Source of the DNA: an uncultured Rhodocyclaceae bacterium
GTDB taxonomy: Bacteria; Pseudomonadota; Gammaproteobacteria; Burkholderiales; Rhodocyclaceae
Assembly (NCBI GenBank): GCA_900549295.1
Contig: URNG01000130.1
Span: 1-7,343, forward strand
Reading direction: 5' to 3'
DNA length: 7,343 nt
Positions 1-5,474 of the stretch are shown here, piece by piece (within the stretch, counting starts at the first letter, position 1; each line of letters opens with the position of its first letter). The notes under the pieces were generated by a model that made no database searches, was not told the DNA's origin, and saw only the letters and a program-made list of their open reading frames with translations. Position numbers and translations under genes: made by a program.

Positions 1-249
1 CCAGGTCTTGGCGGCGGCATAGCGGGCGGCGACGCCCTGGTGGCGCAACGCGCCGGCCACGCCGTCCAGCGCCTGCCCGGTGACACGGCGCACATCGATG
101 CCCTTGCGGCGCGCGTTCTCTTCGATCTCGGTCAGGCGCGCGTTCTTGCTGCCGCCCTCGACCAGCACCTCGCGCACGTTGTCGGCGTCGTTCTCGATGG
201 CCGAGGCCACCGCATTGACGCCGAGGATCCACTGGTTCTGCTTGCTCAT
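1..249 (-). CDS. rlmB: 23S rRNA (guanosine-2'-O-)-methyltransferase RlmB, N-terminal part (runs off left edge)
   Basis: The first 83 codons of a TrmH/SpoU-family methyltransferase are visible, starting MSKQNQWILGVNAV and reading through VREVLVEGG to ALRHQGVAARY. This is the substrate-binding N-terminal domain of RlmB. Its hallmarks are the opening 'GxNAV' strand, a helix of the type 'NARLTEIEENARRKGI', and the 'HQGV' motif. The SpoU catalytic domain, with the knotted SAM-binding fold, lies outside the window. RlmB is known to methylate the 2'-OH of G2251 in the peptidyl-transferase P-loop of 23S rRNA. The ATG at 249-247 gives the expected RlmB start. No good Shine-Dalgarno precedes it, but an extended -10 element lies about 30 bases upstream, which would give a short leader. 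In many proteobacteria rlmB follows rnr, but the minus-strand tail just upstream here is not recognisably RNase R. The family call is secure. The exact symbol could be a paralogous TrmH-type enzyme, but the N-terminal domain argues for RlmB. Confidence 0.9.
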   Translation of the reverse strand, partial: MSKQNQWILGVNAVASAIENDADNVREVLVEGGSKNARLTEIEENARRKGIDVRRVTGQALDGVAGALRHQGVAARYAAAKTW

Positions 250-279
250 GCGCTGTACGGCCGCGTTGGAAAGGCCGGC

Positions 280-288
280 ATTATCGCA
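280..288 (-). promoter_or_regulatory. possible extended -10 promoter for rlmB
   Basis: Read on the minus strand this is TGC-GATAAT, an extended -10 element (TGn plus a hexamer one base off TATAAT). Transcription would start near 273 and leave a leader of about 24 nt before the rlmB ATG at 249. I see no convincing -35 hexamer, as is common for extended -10 promoters. It lies in the 51-bp gap between the stop of the upstream minus-strand fragment (301) and rlmB. This is motif reading only. Confidence 0.3.
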
Positions 289-300
289 TCGACCGCCCGG

Positions 301-408
301 TCAGCGCGGCGGCCAGGCCGGCGTGTCGTGGTCCGGATGCTGGTAGGAGACGACGTCGGCGAGGAAGGCGGCCGCGGCCTCGTCCTCCTCGGTACGCCGC
401 TGCGGCAG
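301..408 (-). pseudogene. C-terminal remnant of an unidentified minus-strand gene, cut off at the 395-412 junction
   Basis: The minus-strand frame closing with TGA at 303-301 reads LPQRRTEEDEAAAAFLADVV and then ends SYQHPDHDTPAWPPR. Its composition (acidic helix, aromatic and proline tail) looks like a real protein end. The other frames here give only Arg/Pro/Gly-rich shadow peptides. Upstream the frame is closed by a stop at 432-430, and coding sense is lost from about position 408. Beyond that point the opposite strand encodes an aldehyde dehydrogenase. The gene is therefore truncated at its 5' side by the junction. It stood 51 bp upstream of rlmB in the same direction, the place often held by rnr in this phylum, but the tail does not look like RNase R to me. 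I do not recognise the family and assign no function. Confidence 0.4.
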
Positions 409-410
409 CG
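396..410. repeat. short inverted repeat at the head-to-head gene junction
   Basis: Two overlapping perfect palindromes lie here: GCCGC-T-GCGGC (396-406) and CGCTGC-G-GCAGCG (398-410). They coincide with the point where minus-strand coding sense (left) changes to plus-strand coding sense (right). Such GC-rich inverted repeats can mark an inversion endpoint or a template-switch or assembly chimera, and could also arise by chance in GC-rich DNA. Confidence 0.45.
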
Positions 411-671
411 CCGGCCCTGCTGGCAGGCGCTACCCTGGTCATCAAGCCCAGTCCGCAAGCGCCCTCGGCGGCTTTCGCCCTGTGCGAACTCGCCAGCCGC
501 TGCGATTTTCCGGCTGGCGTGCTCAACGTCCTGCACGGCGACGGGCCGGCTATCGAAGGCTTGTGCAGCGCCGGTATCGAGGCGCTGCTGTTCGCCGGCG
601 AAGAGAAGCTGCGGGCGGCGGTGGCCGAACTGGCGGCCCGGCACGGCACTGCCTTCATCGCGCTGAGCTGA
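396..671 (+). pseudogene. aldehyde dehydrogenase family fragment, lacking both N-terminus and catalytic domain
   Basis: The plus-strand frame ending with TGA at 669-671 reads AAAAPALLAGATLVIKPSPQ, then LCELASRCDFPAGVLNVLHGDGP and IEALLFAGEEKLRAAVAELA. These match three conserved ALDH blocks in order: the 'APALxAGxTxVxKPS' segment, whose lysine binds the NAD(P) ribose or phosphate, the 'FPAGVLNVxxG' block, and the strand normally ending in 'FTGS'. Here that last motif is degenerate (FAGE). The frame stops about 30 residues later, before the 'ELGG' motif and the catalytic Glu and Cys, so no dehydrogenase activity is possible. Upstream of about 396 the ALDH homology stops and the opposite strand carries another gene. 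No start codon lies ahead of the homologous part. Its stop is one base from the ATG of the S4 gene, so the two were probably co-transcribed and translationally coupled. It may be a decayed gene or half of a chimeric contig. Confidence 0.6.
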
Positions 672-672
672 C

Positions 673-888
673 ATGGCGGCGCAAGATTTCGCAGTGCGCG
701 GCGAGTACATCCAACTCGACCAGTTGCTGAAGGCGCTTGGCCTTTGCGCTTCCGGCGGCGCGGCGCATGCCGCCGTGGAGCAGGGATTGATCCGCGTCGA
801 TGGCGCGGTTGAAACCCGCAAGCGGGCCAAGCTGCGCCCCGGCCAGCACGTCGAGTTCGCGGGAACGGAGATCAGGCTGCACGCCTAG
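673..888 (+). CDS. small S4-domain RNA-binding protein (YbcJ-like)
   Basis: This 71-residue protein is almost entirely one S4 RNA-binding fold. It has an opening strand EYIQLDQLLKALGL, the turn ASGGAAHAAVEQGLIRVDG that forms the basic recognition helix and strand, and the stretch VETRKRAKLRPGQHVEF. The order 'SGGxA…VxVDGxVETRKRxKLRPGxxV' is diagnostic for the short stand-alone S4 proteins typified by E. coli YbcJ. Such proteins bind structured RNA or ribosomal particles, but their precise role is poorly defined. The ATG at 673 follows the ALDH-fragment stop (669-671) after one base. There is no strong Shine-Dalgarno, which suggests translational coupling with the upstream frame. The gene converges with ccoG, whose terminator lies 34 bp beyond this stop. 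The length is normal for the family and it appears intact. Confidence 0.85.
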   Translation: MAAQDFAVRGEYIQLDQLLKALGLCASGGAAHAAVEQGLIRVDGAVETRKRAKLRPGQHVEFAGTEIRLHA

Positions 889-914
889 AGACTGCGCGCC
901 TGGAAATCGTGGAC

Positions 915-942
915 AAAAAAAGGCGGGCGACCAGCGCCCGCC
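915..942 (-). terminator. intrinsic terminator of ccoG
   Basis: On the minus strand an 8-bp perfect GC stem (GGCGGGCG at 922-929 paired with CGCCCGCC at 935-942, loop of five bases) is followed directly by seven T residues (921-915). This is a textbook Rho-independent terminator, 26 bp past the ccoG stop. On the plus strand no T-run follows the stem, so termination of the convergent S4 gene would be weaker. It also shows that ccoG is the last gene of its transcript, with no ccoH/fixH-type gene behind it. Confidence 0.9.
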
Positions 943-967
943 CAAGCGGAATCTGCCCTGTTTGGCG

Positions 968-2368
<1,401 letters not shown>

Positions 2369-2406
2369 TTCTGATCCGTTGAAGATGCGTGGCGGAACCC
2401 GGGAGG

Positions 2407-2477
2407 AGCCGTCCGGCCCGCCACATGAAGCAAGCCTGCGGGGCGAACTAAGGGGGAAATGCAACCAGCCGTCCGGC
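2407..2477. repeat. two direct copies of an 11-bp motif, 60 bp apart
   Basis: AGCCGTCCGGC occurs at 2407-2417 and again at 2467-2477. Its core GCCG-TC-CGGC is itself palindromic, so it could be a dimeric protein-binding site. Both copies lie inside the proposed ccoG leader. The spacing of exactly 60 bp is seen directly; any function is a guess. Confidence 0.5.
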
Positions 2478-2487
2478 GCCTTTGACC

Positions 2488-2510
2488 GACGGAATCAGGG
2501 GAATTCCGTC
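2488..2510. repeat. 8-bp perfect hairpin in the ccoG leader
   Basis: GACGGAAT (2488-2495) and ATTCCGTC (2503-2510) pair perfectly around a 7-base loop. No T-run follows on either strand, so it is not a standard terminator. As RNA it would be a stable stem between the arms of the 14-bp repeat. As DNA it could be an operator. Confidence 0.55.
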
Positions 2511-2549
2511 AGCCGTGGGAGGTGTTTCCCGGGTTCCGCCTCTCTCTAA

Positions 2550-2569
2550 ACAATTAGCGTGCCAGTTTT
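2550..2569 (-). promoter_or_regulatory. sigma-54 (-24/-12) type promoter directed at ccoG
   Basis: On the minus strand the sequence reads CTGGCACG-CTAA-TTGTT. The -24 element TGGCACG (2564-2558) matches the sigma-54 consensus completely, and the preceding AAAAC fits the mrNrY extension. After the required spacing the -12 element is TTGTT (2553-2549) against TTGCW, with one mismatch at the normally conserved C. The expected start is near 2538, about 170 nt before the ccoG ATG. The divergent gene beside it encodes a sigma-54 activator, which makes chance occurrence less likely. The deviation at -12 may lower activity. Motif evidence only. Confidence 0.6.
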
Positions 2570-2596
2570 TGATATGGATTATTTTTGCAATATAAA
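2569..2596 (+). promoter_or_regulatory. sigma-70 promoter of the sigma-54 activator gene
   Basis: TTGATA (2569-2574) and TATAAA (2591-2596) each match the sigma-70 hexamers at 5 of 6 positions, with a 16-bp AT-rich spacer. Transcription would begin near 2603, leaving an 85-nt leader before the TTG start at 2688. The -35 box begins five bases from the -24 box of the divergent sigma-54-like promoter, so the two polymerases probably cannot bind at once. The TTGAT at its start also resembles half an FNR/Anr site. Confidence 0.55.
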
Positions 2597-2613
2597 CAAG
2601 GTGTTATTTATTT

Positions 2614-2685
2614 TTGTCGGGACGCTTATTTGCTTGTCTTGGCGAGTGTGACAAAATTGGCTTGTACGTTTGGCTGGGGTGACAA
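2614..2685. promoter_or_regulatory. array of TTGTC/GACAA half-sites, candidate enhancer for the sigma-54 activator
   Basis: TTGTC occurs at 2614-2618 and 2634-2638, and its complement GACAA at 2650-2654 and 2681-2685. Both GACAA copies are preceded by GT (GTGACAA, 31 bp apart, about three helical turns). The TTGTC copies are 20 bp apart, about two turns. The inner pair forms TTGTC-N11-GACAA. The array lies roughly 75-150 bp upstream of the proposed ccoG start, the usual place for upstream activator sites. It also overlaps the activator's own leader, which would allow autoregulation. The half-sites are short, so this is suggestive only. Confidence 0.35.
2676..2682 (+). promoter_or_regulatory. 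ribosome binding site deciding a TTG start
   Basis: GGGGTGA pairs well with the 16S 3' end (AGGAGGTGA type) and lies five bases before TTG at 2688. The other in-frame upstream starts, TTG 2670 and GTG 2679, have nothing comparable. Confidence 0.5.
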
Positions 2686-2687
2686 CT

Positions 2688-4007
2688 TTGACATCGCATT
2701 TTCTCGCGGAACTGATTTCCTTTCTCGATGGCCTGCCTGAGCCGCGCATCGTGATGAGTGCCGACTACCGCATCATTGCGGCCAATGCGGCCTATGTGCG
2801 CGAATTCGGCGGCGGCCGGCAGATCAGCGGCCGGGCATGCTACGAGGTGTCGCATCGTTTCAACGTGCCCTGTGATCTGGCGGGCGAATCCTGTCCGCTC
2901 AAGATGAGCCTGGAGGCAGGCTCGCCGCAGCGTGTGCTGCATCTGCACTACACGCCGATGGGCGAAGAGCACGTCATCGTCGAAACCTCGCCGGTGCGCG
3001 ACGAAAGCGGTGCCATCGCCTATTTCGTCGAAACCATGCGCACCGTGCGCCAGGCCAGCAGCCGGGCGGCGGCGCGCGGGCTGGTCGGGCGATCGCCGGC
3101 CTTCGTGGCGATGCTGGACAAGATGATGCGCGTGGCCCCGGCCGATGCAGCCGTGCTGCTGCTTGGCGAAACCGGCACCGGCAAGGAACTGGTCGCCACC
3201 GCCATTCACGAAGCCAGTTCGCGCGCCGATGGCCCTTTCGTTGCCGTCGATTGCGCCGGCATGACCGAAACCCTGTTCGAAGCGGAGTTGTTTGGCTACG
3301 AAAAAGGCGCGTTTACCGGTGCCAATCAGCGCAAACCCGGTTTGGTCGAGGCGGCTTCGGGCGGCACGCTGTTTCTCGATGAAATCGGCGAATTGCCACT
3401 GAGCCTGCAGGTCAAGCTGCTGCGCCTCCTGGAAACCGGCACCTACCGGCGCGTGGGCGGCGTCGACTGGCTGCCGGTGGATTTTCGCCTGATTTCGGCT
3501 ACCCACCGCGATCTGGCGGCGATGGTGGAGGCTGAAACCTTCCGCCGCGACCTCTATTTTCGCATCAATACCTTTCCCATCCATACGCCGGCGCTGCATG
3601 AGCGCAGCAGCGACATTCCCCTGCTGGCGAATTCGCTCCTGGCGCGGGTCGATCGCAAAACGAAACGAAAATTCAGTCCGGCGGCGCTCACCTGGCTGAG
3701 CCAGCAGCGCTTTCGCGGCAACATCCGCGAATTGCGCAATCTGATCGAGCGCGCTTCCCTGCTGGCCGATGGCGACACCCTCGAACTCGAACACCTCACC
3801 GCCATGGCCGACACCCTGCCCGCGGCCGCGCCTTGCCTGCCCGGCCAGGGTTTCGTGCTGGAGCGCATCGCGCCGCTGGAAGAGGTGGAAAACCGCTACC
3901 TCGCCTGGGCGCGCCGTCAACATCAGGGCGATATGGATGCACTGGCAAGCCAGTTGGGCGTCAGCACGCGCACTTTGTACCGCAAGCTGGAAAACCTCAA
4001 ACCGTAA
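2688..4007 (+). CDS. sigma-54-dependent transcriptional activator with Cys-rich PAS sensor domain
   Basis: A bacterial enhancer-binding protein of 439 residues. Residues 12-118 form a PAS-type sensor (PEPRIVMSADYRIIAANAAY…), carrying a cluster C51-x4-H56-x5-C62-x6-C69-P. The AAA+ sigma-54 interaction domain spans about 132-365: Walker A GETGTGKE (160-167), the GAFTGA sigma-54-contacting loop (207-212), Walker B GGTLFLDEIGE with D231/E232, and the arginine-finger segment FRRDLYFRIN. A Fis-type HTH ends the protein (GDMDALASQLGVSTRTLYRK, 414-433). No receiver domain is present, so it should respond to a ligand or redox state through PAS rather than to a kinase. I chose the TTG at 2688 because GGGGTGA (2676-2682) sits five bases upstream. 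The frame also offers GTG at 2679 and TTG at 2670 without such a site, and the first ATG (2754) would cut into PAS. It diverges from ccoG. The target is unproven; ccoG is the obvious candidate. Confidence 0.9.
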   Translation: MTSHFLAELISFLDGLPEPRIVMSADYRIIAANAAYVREFGGGRQISGRACYEVSHRFNVPCDLAGESCPLKMSLEAGSPQRVLHLHYTPMGEEHVIVETSPVRDESGAIAYFVETMRTVRQASSRAAARGLVGRSPAFVAMLDKMMRVAPADAAVLLLGETGTGKELVATAIHEASSRADGPFVAVDCAGMTETLFEAELFGYEKGAFTGANQRKPGLVEAASGGTLFLDEIGELPLSLQVKLLRLLETGTYRRVGGVDWLPVDFRLISATHRDLAAMVEAETFRRDLYFRINTFPIHTPALHERSSDIPLLANSLLARVDRKTKRKFSPAALTWLSQQRFRGNIRELRNLIERASLLADGDTLELEHLTAMADTLPAAAPCLPGQGFVLERIAPLEEVENRYLAWARRQHQGDMDALASQLGVSTRTLYRKLENLKP

Positions 4008-4011
4008 CCGG

Positions 4012-4040
4012 GCCCCGTAGGGGCACGATTCATCGCGCCC
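4012..4040. repeat. double palindrome between convergent genes, possible dispersed repeat and bidirectional terminator
   Basis: GCCCC-GTA-GGGGC (4012-4024) is followed by an overlapping imperfect hairpin, GGGCACGAT (4021-4029) with ATCGCGCCC (4032-4040), having one mismatch and a TC centre. The two structures share GGGC and would be alternative folds. Sequences of the type 'GTAGGGGC…GATTCATC…GCCC' recur as intergenic palindromic repeats in many environmental bacteria, from general recollection rather than a search. It sits in the 83-bp gap between the stops of the sigma-54 activator gene (4007) and xerD (4091). No T-run follows on either strand. Confidence 0.45.
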
Positions 4041-4090
4041 GGCGTCGCATCACCGCGCCCGCGCGCAGCCAGAGGCCAGCGTGCAACACG

Positions 4091-5002
4091 TCAACCGCGC
4101 GGGTGATGTTGCGCGTGCAGGGTTTTCAGGCGTTCGCGGGCGACGTGGGTGTAGATCTGGGTCGTCGAGATGTCGGCGTGGCCCAGGAGCAGTTGCACCA
4201 CGCGCAGATCGGCCCCGTGATTCAGGAGGTGGGTGGCGAAGGCGTGGCGCAGGACGTGCGGTGAGAGTTTTTCCGGCGCGATTCCTGCTGCCAGCGCGTA
4301 GCGTTTGATGAGGTGCCAGAAGGCATGGCGGGTCATCGCGGCACCGCGCCGGGTGACGAACAGATCGTCGCTTTGCCGGGCGCCGAGAATGAGCGGGCGC
4401 GCCTCGTTCAGGTAACGGCCGATCCAGTCGATGGCTTGTTCGCCCAGGGGCACCAGCCGTTCCTTGCTGCCCTTGCCCAGGGCGCGCAGCACGCCGTCGG
4501 TCAGGCTGAGGGAAAAGAGTTGCAGGTTGACCAGTTCGGAAACACGCAGGCCCGTGGCGTAGAGGGTTTCCAGCATGGCACGGTCGCGCAGCCCCAGCGG
4601 ATTTTCCAGATCCGGGGCGGCCAGCAGTGCATCCACCTGCCGCTCTGCCAGCGTTTTCGGCAAACGTCCGGCCAGCGTCGGATTGACGAGTTTCAGGCTG
4701 GGATCGGCCGTCAGCCGGCCGCGCGCCACCTGCCAGCGGTAGAAGCGGCGCAGGCTGGCGAGATAGCGGGCTTGCGAGCTGGCGCGGGTGTGTTGCGCCA
4801 AGTGGCCGAGAAAGCGCGCCAGCGTTTCGGCGCGGGTGTCGAGCAGATTTTCCAATGATCCGGCCTGCAACCACTGGGCCAGGCGCGAGAGATCGGAGCG
4901 ATAGCTGTCGAGCGTGGCTTTGGCGAGCCCGTCTTCCAGCCAGAGCGCGTCGCAGAAACGGTCGATTTCTTCCTGGTCAGCCTGCCGCAGGGTGGCCTTC
5001 AT
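4091..5002 (-). CDS. xerD: site-specific tyrosine recombinase XerD
   Basis: This 303-residue protein, with XerC, resolves chromosome dimers at dif during division under FtsK control. The N-terminal SAM-like core-binding domain covers about 10-95 (IDRFCDALWLEDGLAKATLDSY). The catalytic domain has the complete tyrosine-recombinase set: R153 (ATGLRVSELV), K177 (GKGSKERLVPLG), H249 and R252 (SPHVLRHAFATHLL), H275 (LLGHADISTTQ) and nucleophile Y284 (QIYTHV). Each is offset by five from E. coli XerD. The ending LHAQHHPRG is typical of XerD rather than XerC or phage integrases. I chose the ATG at 5002-5000 (MKATLRQADQEEIDRF), which matches the usual XerD N-terminus. The frame stays open to 5401, but that part overlaps ogt and reads as its shadow. 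It overlaps the ogt 3' end by 26 nt with no clear RBS, so translation is probably coupled. It is the last gene of the gcdH-ogt-xerD string. Confidence 0.93.
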   Translation of the reverse strand: MKATLRQADQEEIDRFCDALWLEDGLAKATLDSYRSDLSRLAQWLQAGSLENLLDTRAETLARFLGHLAQHTRASSQARYLASLRRFYRWQVARGRLTADPSLKLVNPTLAGRLPKTLAERQVDALLAAPDLENPLGLRDRAMLETLYATGLRVSELVNLQLFSLSLTDGVLRALGKGSKERLVPLGEQAIDWIGRYLNEARPLILGARQSDDLFVTRRGAAMTRHAFWHLIKRYALAAGIAPEKLSPHVLRHAFATHLLNHGADLRVVQLLLGHADISTTQIYTHVARERLKTLHAQHHPRG

Positions 5003-5462
5003 GGCGTAGCAACCAGCGTTTGACCGAGAGCAGAAAACCGCCCCGGGCGTTGGCAAACCCCCCCAGGCCGCCGCCGGTAGCGATGACGCGGTGGCAGGGA
5101 ACGACGATGGGATAAGGGTTGGCACCGCAGGCCTGGCCGACGGCGCGCGGCGCGTTGTGCAGATTTTGGGCCAGTTGCCCATAGGTTTCCACCCGCCCGC
5201 AGGGAATGGCCGAAATCTGTTCCCAGACCCGGCGCTGAAAGGGCGTGCCGGCCGTCTGCAGCGGCAGATTGAAAGCGAACCGCGGATCGGCGAGATAAGC
5301 GCGTAACTGGCGCGCGACTTCTGCCGCCACCGGGTTGGCGGGCGCTTTTTCCGGGCAGGGTTCGATGAAATCGATGGCCGTGACTTCGGCTTCACCGACA
5401 CAGATGCCCAGGCAAAAGCCCGGGGCGCCGACGATGGCGTCGTAATGCGGGTGTGGTTTCAT
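4977..5462 (-). CDS. ogt: methylated-DNA--protein-cysteine S-methyltransferase (O6-alkylguanine DNA alkyltransferase)
   Basis: This 161-residue suicide DNA-repair protein transfers the alkyl group from O6-alkylguanine in DNA to its own cysteine. Residues 1-70 form the variable N-terminal domain. From about 72 comes the DNA-binding and active-site domain: TPFQRRVWEQISAIPCGRVETYGQLA (conserved 'TxFQxxVWxxLxxIPxGxxxTYGxLA', Y94 base-flipping), RAVGQACGANP (R106, the Arg finger), and IVVPCHRVI with nucleophile C123. The end, GGLGGFANARGGFLLSVKRWLLRHEG, has the glycine-rich loop and 'KRWLLxHE' helix seen in many proteobacterial Ogt proteins. All key residues are intact. The ATG at 5462 lies 12 bp after the gcdH stop with a GAGAG-type RBS overlapping that stop, so it is co-transcribed with gcdH. 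It overlaps xerD downstream. There is no Ada regulatory domain, so it is the constitutive Ogt type. Confidence 0.93.
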   Translation of the reverse strand: MKPHPHYDAIVGAPGFCLGICVGEAEVTAIDFIEPCPEKAPANPVAAEVARQLRAYLADPRFAFNLPLQTAGTPFQRRVWEQISAIPCGRVETYGQLAQNLHNAPRAVGQACGANPYPIVVPCHRVIATGGGLGGFANARGGFLLSVKRWLLRHEGHPAAG

Positions 5463-5474
5463 GTTCTGGTGCTC

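Larger units (their letters stand above)
2369..2540 (-). promoter_or_regulatory. long, structured 5' leader of ccoG
   Basis: If ccoG starts from the sigma-54-like promoter at 2550-2569, its transcript begins near 2538 and carries a leader of about 170 nt. A perfect 14-bp inverted repeat bounds it: TCCCGGGTTCCGCC at 2527-2540 and GGCGGAACCCGGGA at 2391-2404, separated by 122 bp. The 5' arm would lie at the very start of the RNA and the 3' arm 22 nt before the ATG. Inside are an 8-bp perfect hairpin (2488-2510) and two copies of AGCCGTCCGGC. I compared it by eye with cobalamin and TPP riboswitch signatures and found no match. Whether this is an RNA regulator or a set of protein sites is open. 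Confidence 0.4.
2391..2540. repeat. perfect 14-bp inverted repeat (2391-2404 / 2527-2540)
   Basis: GGCGGAACCCGGGA at 2391-2404 is the exact reverse complement of TCCCGGGTTCCGCC at 2527-2540. A chance perfect 14-mer pair within 150 bp is unlikely even in GC-rich DNA. The flanks do not extend the match. Between the arms there is no open reading frame of note, so this is not an obvious mobile element. Confidence 0.75.

Noticed and set aside
40..666. Plus-strand open frame of 208 codons across rlmB, the junction and the ALDH fragment
   Set aside because: It runs through three unrelated coding signals in the wrong frame and becomes Arg-rich; no recognisable domain.
2369..2540. Known riboswitch (cobalamin or TPP) in the ccoG leader
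   Set aside because: The conserved boxes of those classes are not visible; only generic stems are seen.
2569..2582. FNR/Anr box between ccoG and the activator
   Set aside because: Only the half-site TTGAT is exact; the second half (ATTAT against ATCAA) is poor, and the bases are better explained as a -35 hexamer and spacer.
2604..3923. Minus-strand open frame of 439 codons opposite the sigma-54 activator
   Set aside because: Low-information Ala/Gly/Arg/Gln-rich shadow; the plus strand has Walker, GAFTGA and HTH motifs.
4091..5002. Tyrosine recombinase as integrase of a mobile element
   Set aside because: Sequence, length and C-terminus are those of housekeeping XerD; no att sites, tRNA target or phage genes nearby.
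5003..5401. In-frame N-terminal extension of xerD to 5401
   Set aside because: It lies wholly inside ogt in another frame and reads as Ser/Arg/Pro-rich shadow. The ATG at 5002 gives a normal-length XerD.
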